NCBI GenBank assembly: GCA_947646735.1
Contig: CANTFK010000981.1
Coordinates: 124,001 to 188,000, forward strand
DNA from: Peronospora farinosa
Taxonomy: Eukaryota > Oomycota > Peronosporomycetes > Peronosporales > Peronosporaceae
DNA length: 64,000 bases
Reading direction: 5' to 3'
This document shows, in pieces, positions 33,316 through 43,485 of this stretch. The notes beneath the pieces were generated by a model that saw nothing but the letters and a program-made list of their open reading frames with translations, was not told the DNA's origin and did no database searches. Numbering within the stretch: position 1 is the first letter of the stretch; each line of letters starts with the position of its first letter. Both the position numbers and the translations under genes were made by a program.

Positions 33316-34886
33316 GGAGCTTCTGCAGGGGAAGCTTCTGTAGGGACATCTGTAGGAGCTTCTGCTGACGAGACTCCTGTAGGGGTCTCAGAGTGGGGCT
33401 GAGTGGTCAGGGGGACATTGATTGACGCCGCGGGACCCTCAGTAGGAGACGCATTTGAGCTAGGTGGTGCCACAGGATTTGCTCGTTCATTTGTTTCCGG
33501 CTTCTGCGTATCAGTGGACGTCGACTGACAGTCGCCTTGAATAGATTTTGTAAGCAATTTCTTAATTTCTGCGTACACCAATCCCACGGGCGTTACGAGA
33601 GCGTCGTCAGGCTTCCTGGTAGGAATCCAAAGAAAATCGGGATGGTTCTCCGAGGACAAACCGAGCCACTCGCCGCCTAGAATTTGGTACGTATCGTCTA
33701 ACTCAAGAATGTACTCGTATTCGGCAGTGGTCTTGTACTTGTTGATCTTGCTCGTGGATACTATAGGCCCGTTTTCGCCAGTTTCAGCGATCCAGGTTAA
33801 GCGACTTGTGACAATGGCCATATTAGTAGCGGCGTCATTGAACGGATACTTGTCGACCTTGAAGTATTTCTTGGCAGCGTCAGTGGGGGTCATCCAGGAC
33901 ATACGGGTGATTTCAAAGCTGCTCACAGGCTGATTCCAAACCTCGTTGCCAGCGGAAATATCGATTATAAAGCTGTATTGGAAACCGCACAAGATGTTTG
34001 TAGCGGCAATGTGGAAGTAACCTGGACTGATGTCACGACGGTTTCCGTCTAAGAAGCGGCCATATTGGTCCTTGCCGTTATCCCTTGTGTCATTACCACT
34101 AAAGCGTCTCCCAGTAAAGATAGTGGGGATCTTGGAACCATCGTATGTCATAGTAATCAAGGCTTTGATATCAAACGGCTCGAATACCACGCCATTGTGC
34201 TCGACTGGACAAATTGGTTCAGGTTCCAAAATGGAGGCAGGCGCCCAAGCGTGGCAAATGCCAGGCCACTTTGGAATGCAGTAGCCTTTCTTCTTTCCAG
34301 CGCGTATGCCGCAAAAGCTGTCGTCACCAACTTCCTTGCAATCAGCTCTAGTGGTGCATGGTTTCTTTTTCATCTTCATCATATAGTCGATTCCCCTTGT
34401 GGATGAGACCTCATCCATAAAAGTCTTGACGTCGTGTCCAAAAGCTTTTGCGTACTTCTCTGAAGCACTGATATTTGTCTTCTTGTTCCATAGAAAGTTG
34501 ATGCTGTCAGCGTACGCTGGCCAGTAGCCGCTTGGCCACGGAGTCGGATGGCGTGCACACTTGGAGGAAAGTTTCGTAAGGTCCGTTTCGAGCTTAGTGC
34601 CAAAGTACGCCTCAAGTTTCTTTATATCTACACTCGCCGACACCTCCAAGCGACGACGACTTGGTGGTGCAGATTGGAAACCACCAGGAGCACATGGGAC
34701 CGTAATAGGTTTACCTGATATCTCTTTACCGGCGCCAGTAAAATCCTCTGCACCCAACGATATGCATTCGTCATTTCTCGTATTCTCATCGAGTTGATCG
34801 TCTTCCTGCATCGGCGAGCCCTTGATTAATCCCACGACACTCAGTGCTGCAAGTCCATATACGAACTTCCACTGCACCATTTTCAA
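33252..34886 (-). CDS. Secreted transglutaminase elicitor (M81D/GP42 type) with Pep-13-like motif
   Basis: A single exon of 544 residues. A signal peptide is evident (WKFVYGLAALSVVGLIKG, cut near residue 25). The mature part has paired cysteines (CTTRADCKEVGDDSFCGIRA, CIPKWPGICHAWAP). At about residues 312-325 it has EVWNQPVSSFEITRM, matching the oomycete Pep-13 elicitor core VWNQPVRGF. Family members (GP42/TGase elicitors) are cell-wall, Ca-dependent transglutaminases recognised by plants such as parsley and potato. Here the residues after VWNQPV differ (SS for RG), which could change recognition. The C-terminal tail is rich in Pro/Ser/Thr/Glu with 18-bp repeats, and ends in a frame (VIRRPPVIRRPPVI) that looks shifted by one base. 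A second Met at position 3 could also start translation. Confidence 0.88.
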   Translation of the reverse strand: MKMVQWKFVYGLAALSVVGLIKGSPMQEDDQLDENTRNDECISLGAEDFTGAGKEISGKPITVPCAPGGFQSAPPSRRRLEVSASVDIKKLEAYFGTKLETDLTKLSSKCARHPTPWPSGYWPAYADSINFLWNKKTNISASEKYAKAFGHDVKTFMDEVSSTRGIDYMMKMKKKPCTTRADCKEVGDDSFCGIRAGKKKGYCIPKWPGICHAWAPASILEPEPICPVEHNGVVFEPFDIKALITMTYDGSKIPTIFTGRRFSGNDTRDNGKDQYGRFLDGNRRDISPGYFHIAATNILCGFQYSFIIDISAGNEVWNQPVSSFEITRMSWMTPTDAAKKYFKVDKYPFNDAATNMAIVTSRLTWIAETGENGPIVSTSKINKYKTTAEYEYILELDDTYQILGGEWLGLSSENHPDFLWIPTRKPDDALVTPVGLVYAEIKKLLTKSIQGDCQSTSTDTQKPETNERANPVAPPSSNASPTEGPAASINVPLTTQPHSETPTGVSSAEAPTDVPTEASPAEAPSSEDFHVIRRPPVIRRPPVI

Positions 34887-36110
34887 TCAAACGATGCTCA
34901 AGGGCGTTTGAATACTAAAAGCTAAGCTAGGTGTTTGTTGTCGAGCGAGGTGGTTTGTCGAATGAGCAAAATGGACAAGGTGACCAGACTAGACTAGACT
35001 AGACATCGTACAACGAGGCCAGGTCTTCGTTCATGAGATTAGATCACTAGGGGTTTAAGAAGGCTTTGGCCGTTCTCTTGAGAGATACGGCCATACGGCT
35101 GGAATGATCAGAAAGATGGGGGCTGGGATAAAAGAGGACAAGTGTGTAGGCGTTTGCGACGGCATTGCTCACTTCTGATCCTCAGGTGTCGATAGCTGCA
35201 TTGTCTAAGCCAACAAAGGGAATGCCTGCCTCTTTTTTCTAAGCCTTCCATGTGCTATGCATGCTCTAAAGGACTGGTCCCTACAACCTCTTTTCATTGC
35301 ATCACGATAATAGTCGTGTCAGCGTGTTTATTGAATCGAAGACAGGTGCTACACCTTCAGATGGTCACGAAACACACTCTCTCTCTCTCTTTGACACCTT
35401 GTTTGAAAATCCCGTAGCTGTCAAATCTCGTCTAATCGTCCGCAGTCGGAACAGATGAGCTTACAACACGTACAACAGCGACTGGCGACAGCGACTGGCG
35501 ACAGCGACTTGGCTCACAACCAACGTCGAGAACAGAGTATTGATTCTCAACGTCAGTATGCTGCCAGCCATTTTGTTCACTGCGTCAGTATTTGAGATGC
35601 CTACCACCCATGAGTAGAGCAATAGCTACAGAGTTTTAAGGGGAAGCAATTCCTGTGGCATCACTATTAGCACGGAGCCCAGTCGTTATAAGACTTATCT
35701 AGCACTTTGCATACGCCAAAGGAGTCGACCTGACCTCCATACTGATTGCATGCAAGACGCAGCGGGTACAACACGCCATCATCTGGCTCATTCATCTATT
35801 TTCTGGTCTGGTTGGCATGGGTTTCAACGCAGACACTGGACAGCAGGAGTGTCTCCACGTTGAGAAAGAGGACGGCACCTCTCCAAGGGTTGCAAGACAC
35901 CTAGAAACTCTCTCCAGCAATTGATCGGACCTTAGCTGTTACCAACACTATTGGACTCTGAGGGCTGAAGAAACAACTGTTTCGTTGGTGACAAGCCCCG
36001 TATAACCATTGGACTTGAACGAGGAACCGGCGTTGCTAACGAGGCTTAGGATCTATTAGTCATCTTGCAAGTACGAAAGGGTCAATAGATTCGTCTGTCT
36101 ACATCTCGTC
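34887..36110. other. Intergenic with simple repeats
   Basis: Holds short tandem repeats: gacta units near 34985-35005, a (tc)n run near 35380, and gcgactggcgaca units near 35480-35515. No gene seen. Confidence 0.6.
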
Positions 36111-36599
36111 TTATTGTTTTGGTGAAAGAGTCAGGCTTGACTCATGTTGTCATACGGGCAGGTTTTACCTACAGTCGTCAGAACTCCTTGACAAACCAGC
36201 AAGTATCTGACTCTTTCATTACAAAAGGGTGTCTTATTACAACAACGTCCTGCTATGAAAACTACTTTCCACAACCAGCACATGGCTGGGACCTTTGTCA
36301 CATCACGAGGTCGACGACACCTCAATTTATAATCAAGTAAATCGATTGCAACCTTTGGCTTATGTGACCACCAACTTCGCTGAAACAATTGACGTTGGCT
36401 GGATCGGGTATAGTCTAACCACTTCTTAGAACGGATGCTGAAAGATGCTGTTTTAAAGCCATGGAATGCTTCATTAGGTGCAAGCTTGAACGATGGAACT
36501 CAAACATAATGACGTCTACTTCTTTGTTGATAGAAGTTCTGTGAATGGTCTTGACTTGGATGCCGAACCTTTTGACGGGAATCGTAAAGTTCCATGGTT

Positions 36600-38330
36600 G
36601 TTGGACACTCAGTGGGACTATCGTTCAGACAACTCTGACCACTTTCCTGAATCGCAAATGGACAGCCTCTGGGTTTCAGAAATACCGCGTCATCGACAGT
36701 CTGCGACCGAGGAGTTTTGCATGAGAAACGCAGCTTCCAATGATCCAACTTGACAACACTACTTCAAAAGAGTAGATATTCGACTTATCATTAAACTCAT
36801 TACTCGTCAAAACCTCCGACGCAAGCCATGCCCGGTCTTCAGTCGATAACAAAGATGTGTCCAGTGTGTAGCCTAGTTGATCTACCTTGACGTTTCACAA
36901 TGACCCGAGCAGGATACAATCCGTTTTCAGGTGGCCATAAATGACCGGAGGTGCAAAACTCTGTAGAGACACGAGTGCTTCGAACATTTGTAGTGACAAG
37001 GAAAGTTTAGTGAATGATTTGTTGACGAACTCATTCCACGTAAATGTCGATTGAGAGTTCTTTTGTGACGATTTCTTCTCGTTCAGGTACACCGCAAGAC
37101 CCCCGCGGGGACCGTACTCGACGATGGATGCAAAATTGGATAGACTTGGCGACATAATACCGAGGAACCCGACACCATCGGGTGATCCAACTTTGCGCAT
37201 ACACCAAATCATGTTCATGAATGCTATCTTTATGTCACGGTCTTGGTTCTGTGAGTGATCCGTCGCCATTTTCATGACAGCTTGCTTGTAAACCAGAGAT
37301 GTACTACCGATAGCATCGCAAAAAATGCCAGAGCAAAGTGACCCTTTTCGTCGAAGCGTACGTCGTTGAGTTGTTCTTTCTTCCTTGAATGATCCATGTC
37401 TTGAAGCTGTAAGAGTCGACCTTGTCACACTACTGTTCGTTCTCTTTAGCTCCATGTCAATGTCTCATACTGCCGTAGCCCACGAAAATCAATCACCAAA
37501 GACCAAAGACCTTATTAAGACGCTCACGAGTACGCTGATGTACAACAAAAAATTCCATCCACCATCCACACTGACAGAATCATCGCACAAAGATGATTAA
37601 ACACAATGATAGACTGTAAAATTGAGTGCGTCAATTGGAAGATCTTAGATCACGTACCGCTTTTTCTGCTAAAGGAACCAGTCGTACACACGGTCTCTGC
37701 GATAAACAAGGGGCATTACATTTGTGGTTCACGTAAGGGCCATTTTAAGGAATATCATACTCTATCAGAGACCAACCAAAGTTGGACGTAGCTGATCGTT
37801 TCAATCGTCGCAGTGCTAGTCGGACCTTTAGATTGAACAAGATTGTCCATCTTGAAAGTAGCGAGGCTGGAAATACACAGCCAGATCAGTTTACCGGACT
37901 TTGAAAGTATTGATCTTGTTGCTGCTGAGGTCCCTGTTGATTGCAATATGCACTTACGGAAGTTAGGCGTACGAACACACGTTAGTGCGAACAGGTGACA
38001 AGGAATTGGAAACAGGTTCAAACAAGTGCTCGAAAAGATCACTTCGACCAAAGATGTCAAGTTGTTAAACGAAAGAACGCTGCAACACAAAACCATTCAC
38101 CAAATTGCGTCCATAAGTACCAGCGGCCTCTAAAATGTTTAATATAAGATGCGGATCAGGTGCTTACATTGACACCAGTTCTTTTGCTGTGGAAAAGTTG
38201 AAGCCAGACATATCGACTATCAAATGTGACTCAGGTTCCTGCATATCGTCAAAGTAAGTATCTAATAACTACATTGACTGTGTGGGTGGTAGTTTCGTCC
38301 ACCTAAGCGTACGTATAAAGGCTAAGAAGT
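36600..38330 (-). pseudogene. Decayed oomycete LRR / TKL-type protein kinase
   Basis: Minus-strand frames, broken by stops and shifts, spell kinase landmarks in order. VGFLGIMSPSLSNFASIVEYGPRGGL at about 37190-37110 corresponds to the hinge. VSLQSFAPPVIYGHLKTDCILL at about 36975-36910 is the catalytic loop, where HRDLK has become YGHLK. RAWLASEVLTSNEFNDKSNIYSFEVVLS at about 36840-36765 is the APE and DxxSFGV region. Further upstream, 38100-37750 contains leucine-rich stretches (SFNNLTSL, FPIPCHLFAL) as in the LRR ectodomain of such kinases. Loss of the catalytic Asp and many stops make it non-functional. Confidence 0.65.
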
Positions 38331-38334
38331 CTCG

Positions 38335-39155
38335 AAGCTTGGACAACTAATTGGCCATTAGATCACTAAGTACACACATGTTCAAGTCAGTCTGCGTCTA
38401 GTATCCATTACTTTCTCCCTAACAGTCCCTTCCAATAGTCGTTGCAAGCACAATGACGTATAAAATGATGACAACAAATTGTTGAACGCGCTTTACGTCT
38501 CCAAGAACGTCATGATTACGTTCAAGGCACAAGTTCAAAGCGTAACAAATGCGTCAGCAAGACAACAAGAAAGTAGGCCCAATTGTATCAACTAGGAAAC
38601 ATCTCTCCATACATTGTCTTGATTAAATTATCTTAGTTATTTAACGAGACAATTCTACATATAAGAGTCCGTCTTTCATCCCTTAGATGCTTCTTCTTGT
38701 TCGTCTATACTGTACGTCATTGTGGACACGTTACAATTTTTTTATTATAGGAACAAATCTAAAGGACGTATTTTTTACGTAAATAAATTATAAAGAGCAA
38801 AATTTTTAGAAGCTCACATCAACGATGTCACTAGTAGAAAGTAGTCATAGAAGGCAAGTTATACTATGCTGGATGAAAGGTAAATGGTGTACTCGACACG
38901 AATCGTCTTCGTGTCATTCCGCTTTTCCATCGTTACCACGTCACAAGTATCATAAAACCTCCAATATCTAATATCTCTTCATACTGGATAACCAAATTTA
39001 CAAGCAGTTTAAGTCGCATCTATACATTATACACCTCTTTATTCTAATATCCCTTTATCCATTCCTATCTCCTGCTTCCAATCCTCCACCTCTCTCTCTC
39101 CTCCACTGGCCTTCATTCATCCATTCATCCATTCCAGATCGTCTTATCCTCTAGT
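38335..39155. other. Upstream region of the two-pore channel gene
   Basis: AT-rich DNA with no ORF of note. A cattcatc tandem repeat lies just before the ATG (39113-39135). tcattccgctttt near 38914 resembles an oomycete initiator. Confidence 0.4.
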
Positions 39156-42100
39156 ATGCATCCATTTAATAATGAAAAGACACCTCTTGTTACTCCTACT
39201 ACTCGTGCTCCATTATCAAAAGGACGTGGGGTTCGTGTTGGTTTAGATGCTGCTGTATTGGATAATCAGAAAAAATGGAAACGTTTAACTGATATTAATG
39301 ATGATAATAGTACTGCCAAAAATATGGCCAGTGAAGTACAATCGGAATTTCTAAAACATCGGCAATCTTTACTTCAGAAACAAAAAACCCGTCTTGGGTC
39401 GGGTATACCCATGTATCCGGTCGATACAACCCATGAACCTCGTGACTTACAAAGGACCCAAATTAATTTTCACGACGACCCAATTTTAGAAGCCAAAGAC
39501 TATGGTACATGTCTTGAAAAAGATCGATATGTAATTGCTGCTGCGTTCCTAAAAGATGGGGTTCATGGCCGTAAAATTGGGTACCGATTGGATCGAGATG
39601 CTCTATTTCTAAATGAATTGTTCCATTCGGATTCGTATCGTCTCGTGTATATTCTCGTGGTTACACTCATGTGTGCCATGGCATTTCTGGAAACTCCGGG
39701 TGATGAGAATCATCCTTTTTTCAAGTATTTGGGTGTGGATTTAGTCTGTCTTTTTCTCTTTGGACTGGATCTGGCCATTCGGTGGTATATGAGCTCCAGT
39801 GAGACCCAATGCAAGTACATTTCCAGACAACCATGGGCTGTGGTACGAATGATTCTGCTCTTTCTTACAAGTCTCGACTTGGTCGTGAATCTCTTGTTTC
39901 CAAGGTTGAATCCTTATCGGTTTTCAAGAGCTTTACGACCTTTTTTCTTTATTGCACGAGGAAGAAACATTCGGATCATCTTTAGCAGCTTTTTACATGC
40001 GTTACGAGAAGTGTTGATTGTGCTTGGATTGAGTTTCTGCTTTGTCGCTTTCTTTGGACTTGTGGGGTATCTCATTTTTTCGGATACAAGTGAGGACCCA
40101 AGCGCCACGTTTTTCAATTCGCTCTCATCTTCCATGTATACAATGCTGCTTATTCTCAATTGCATGCCTTATATGGCTCGAAGCATGTATCCATACTACA
40201 AGATGACGCACTGGAGTGCAATCTTCTTTGTGCTCTTTGTGCTGCTCACCAACTTGTTCCTGCTCAAGCTCACCATTGCTGTCTCGTACAAGTCGTACAA
40301 GAAAAACACAGAAAACATGCTCTACAAACGGCTTCAGAAGCGCAAAGCTGCGTTGTATGCTGCCTTTGACATCTTGGCTCAAAATGTGAACTTTGACGAC
40401 ACGAATTTACCAGGCCCCAGTGGAGTGACGGGCAGTCCGAATAATGCAGCAAGTGATATCAGTCTCGTGTCGAATGCCTCTCTGCTGAACGCCGCTAACC
40501 GCCGTGGATCCTCGCGCTTTTTCTTAGGCACATTCGACAAGCGCGCATCATTTAACATTGCTCATCCGGATCCAAATGTTAGTCTTGTGACCCCAGCCAA
40601 CAAGCGCTACATATCGCTGGACTCATGGATCAGCGTGTGCGAATACCTAAAGCCGAAATGGACGGCTACGGATGCTGAGCTCGTGTTTAACACCGTGGAT
40701 ATGGAGCACGTAGGCTTTTTGGATTTGACGGATTTCTATCAGCTCTGCTCGCTGCTCAGTGTGAAGCTTGAGCGCCCAACGCTTTTCTCGAACAGCTTGA
40801 TGCGCCGCTTTTGCACGCCGCGCCAGCGCCATTCTATTCGTCACTTTCGCGGACAGGTTCGTAGTACGCTGCTACACGAGGTCTACCTCTTTGGTCGCTA
40901 TCGTGTAGTGCTGGCAGAGTTTGTCGTCGGTATACTCGTTTGCCTCTCCGTCGTTCAGGCTGTGCAAGTCAACAACATTAAGTTGGCCTTCTCTGTGAAC
41001 CACTCCTGGCGTCTGCTGGGTTTCTTCCTGATGAATCTGTTCACTATCGAGGTGCTAGTAAAGATGTTTGCTTTTGGTTATAACGAGTTCTTCACGCGGC
41101 CGTTCTGCAAGCTGGACTTGGCTGTCGTCAGTGTAGGCTGGTTGTTCTACGTGCTCACGACGGTATCCAAGCCGCCGAACATTTCACTGGTGTTTTACGA
41201 CATGGCGCTGGCTGTTCGATCGCTGCGCTTTCTAAAGTTGTTGAACCTGTTTCCACCGTTCCACGAGATTTTGTACACAATGAAGGCGATCATGCCGCTG
41301 CTTATGCAGCTGTTGCTCGTGATTTTTAGCTTCATGTACGCGTTCGCTATCGTCACCCAGGCTAACTATGGAATCGCGTTGCGAGACTTTCCGGCTAGCA
41401 AACAATCGATGTCGCCTGGTTGGTACGGGCAGCGCGAGGAATTTCAGGCAGAGACGTTCGAGCAAGTACTTGTGACATTGTTTGGAGTGGCTAACCTTGC
41501 TGGATGGGATGCAATTATGGACGCTGCTCATGCCGTGACCGGCTCGGACTCGACCTATGTCTTCTTCTTCGTATTTCGCATGACAATGAGCAACATCTTA
41601 CTTCCTATCTTGGTTGGTTTTCTCGTGGAGTCTTTTGTCTCCAACGCCAAGACCGTGGAATCAACTATCCAGACCAGTGTAAACTCGGCTCATCAGATCC
41701 CTGTTGATGACGAAGAGAACCGCATGACTTTACTCGAGTCACGTCACATGCAGAATGATGATATTGTCGCAAGTGCTAGCAATCCACGATTATCGGCCGC
41801 GGAGTTGTATGAGCGACATCTGGCTGACAATCCTCTACTGTCGCCTGGATCAGTGTCGGATTCTTCGGCGAGTGAGGTGCGCTTTAAATTCAAGCGTCGT
41901 GGCAGTGTGGTGCACGATCAGATGTTCGATGCTGTAAAGCTGTCGGATGTAAGTCGTCTAAAGCTACAAATCGAGCAGAAGGAGGAGGAGCTAGCCCAGC
42001 AGGACATTGAGATCCGAAAGCTGGAAGGCAATGTACTGAGCATGAAGAGTCGACTAAGTCAGTCACAGCACGCGATATTGGCGTACGAGTCGAAGATGGA

Positions 42101-42281
42101 GGAGCTCAGTGCAGCGCTTCGCGAGGCGCAGGAGCGTCAGGCGGAGCTTGAAGCAAGGCACAACAATTCTCTGCAGCACCCATTTACATCTGAAAGAGCA
42201 CAGGATAGCCAAGGACGCTCGCGCAGTGTCCGCCCGCGTGATCGCTCCTCCTCCTGGAAGCTCTGGACAACTAACATGTAG
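39156..42281 (+). CDS. TPC1: Two-pore voltage-gated cation channel (TPC family)
   Basis: A single exon of 1041 residues. Two six-helix ion-channel repeats are visible. The first starts near residue 160 (YRLVYILVVTLMCAMAFL) with pore loop FFNSLSSSMYTMLLILNCMP near 320. The second starts near 590 with pore VLVTLFGVANLAGWDAIMDAA near 775. Between them, at about residues 505-525, is an EF-hand-like DMEHVGFLDLTDF, as in the linker of plant TPC1. The tail holds a coiled coil (LKLQIEQKEEELAQQDIEIRKLEG, about 930-1000). TPCs sit in vacuolar or endolysosomal membranes and conduct Ca/Na. The linker EF-hand suggests calcium control. The voltage-sensor arginines look sparse (RALRPFFFIARGRNIR; RSLRFLKLLNLF), so voltage dependence is uncertain. 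Confidence 0.88.
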   Translation: MHPFNNEKTPLVTPTTRAPLSKGRGVRVGLDAAVLDNQKKWKRLTDINDDNSTAKNMASEVQSEFLKHRQSLLQKQKTRLGSGIPMYPVDTTHEPRDLQRTQINFHDDPILEAKDYGTCLEKDRYVIAAAFLKDGVHGRKIGYRLDRDALFLNELFHSDSYRLVYILVVTLMCAMAFLETPGDENHPFFKYLGVDLVCLFLFGLDLAIRWYMSSSETQCKYISRQPWAVVRMILLFLTSLDLVVNLLFPRLNPYRFSRALRPFFFIARGRNIRIIFSSFLHALREVLIVLGLSFCFVAFFGLVGYLIFSDTSEDPSATFFNSLSSSMYTMLLILNCMPYMARSMYPYYKMTHWSAIFFVLFVLLTNLFLLKLTIAVSYKSYKKNTENMLYKRLQKRKAALYAAFDILAQNVNFDDTNLPGPSGVTGSPNNAASDISLVSNASLLNAANRRGSSRFFLGTFDKRASFNIAHPDPNVSLVTPANKRYISLDSWISVCEYLKPKWTATDAELVFNTVDMEHVGFLDLTDFYQLCSLLSVKLERPTLFSNSLMRRFCTPRQRHSIRHFRGQVRSTLLHEVYLFGRYRVVLAEFVVGILVCLSVVQAVQVNNIKLAFSVNHSWRLLGFFLMNLFTIEVLVKMFAFGYNEFFTRPFCKLDLAVVSVGWLFYVLTTVSKPPNISLVFYDMALAVRSLRFLKLLNLFPPFHEILYTMKAIMPLLMQLLLVIFSFMYAFAIVTQANYGIALRDFPASKQSMSPGWYGQREEFQAETFEQVLVTLFGVANLAGWDAIMDAAHAVTGSDSTYVFFFVFRMTMSNILLPILVGFLVESFVSNAKTVESTIQTSVNSAHQIPVDDEENRMTLLESRHMQNDDIVASASNPRLSAAELYERHLADNPLLSPGSVSDSSASEVRFKFKRRGSVVHDQMFDAVKLSDVSRLKLQIEQKEEELAQQDIEIRKLEGNVLSMKSRLSQSQHAILAYESKMEELSAALREAQERQAELEARHNNSLQHPFTSERAQDSQGRSRSVRPRDRSSSWKLWTTNM

Positions 42282-43485
42282 TATGGCATGCATTGCCGTT
42301 CATTTTGGTCACATGATGGCACCTCATTGTCATCATCACCAAAAGCATGCACCCATGGGCATTGCAACAAGGATACATGAAACAAGACTAGCTTTGTGCT
42401 TGATTCTTTAGACACTCCCAGTCCATCTATACTTTCTCTTATGGATAACTTTAGAAGCTCAATTGGCGAGCTTCTTGACTTCGACTCGAGGATACTGCAA
42501 CTGACCTTGAATGGCGTATCACACTGACAATTATTGAAGTCGACAGTTGGACGCTAGCGTTGGTTCAAGGGCACTCCTTCTAGTGCAACAAGAGACCATT
42601 GCCATAAGAGCAGGCGATCGTTGTTTGTCGTGATGAATCAACGACATCGAGGCCACAGATTCCGTTACTATATCACCGACTGATTCAGGTTCAAGGCGTT
42701 CGCTTCATCATCCATCAACCATCTTTATTGCAGTGTCACAGCTTCGGAGGCTTTGCCATCATGTTTGATTGACGTGAGACCAGCATCTTGTTCGACATTG
42801 CGCAGTTCGTCCACCTCTGAGTTGGAAAGACGCATTGCGACACCACGTGACAACTCGAGTTGGGTCCATGTGACCGAGTCGAAACGTGCAATAGACAATC
42901 TTGGCTGTAGCACAACCGGACGAGTGCAATGGCGTGCTGTGCATTGCAGCGTTTGCTTGCGGCCATGTACGTGGGTTTGGACTTGCTAAAGTGGGATGAT
43001 ACCGTACGTGGCATTTGAAAATGGATTGCATCGGATGCTCGACGGTGAAGTTTGGAAAGGCTAGAATCATGACCAGATGCATGTAAACTTGAAGACCACT
43101 GTTGATGCGACGAGACACCTTCATCGTCAAAAGTGGCGATACGCTCAAGTGGATTGTGATGATGGGATATCCCACGCTTGAAGTGACAACTGTCTTCTTT
43201 AGTGCAGACTGCAGGACAAGATATGTGTCGCCATGTCCTCATTGCACTGCATTGTGCTTAATCGATACTGTCGTATCATTCAATAAACATGAACGATAGA
43301 AACAAGCTTCATGATGTTGTCAGCTTTGCATTCAAGAGACATCCTCTTACAGTGCAGCTACTGAGAATGTGCCGTATCTGAAAGGTGTTCATGTTCATCT
43401 CTTCTCTCTCATTACTTCATCGTCTAGAAACTCTTTATCTACATGGCATGCAAAACTTGTTGCCTCTATAATTTACGTCGGTGTC
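42282..43485. other. Intergenic between convergent genes, possible small minus-strand gene
   Basis: On the minus strand two overlapping frames read like protein. One is 43242-42980 (NPLERIATFDDEGVSSHQQW). The other ends at 42725 (RLSIARFDSVTWTQLELSRG, then VAMRLSNSEVDELRNVEQDA). They could be exons of an unrecognised gene or a frameshifted remnant. No clean splice join was found. Confidence 0.3.

Noticed and set aside
34640..34680. RRRLE in the elicitor N-terminal region as an RxLR host-targeting motif
   Set aside because: It is not R-x-L-R, has no clear dEER after it, and the protein is explained by the transglutaminase elicitor family.
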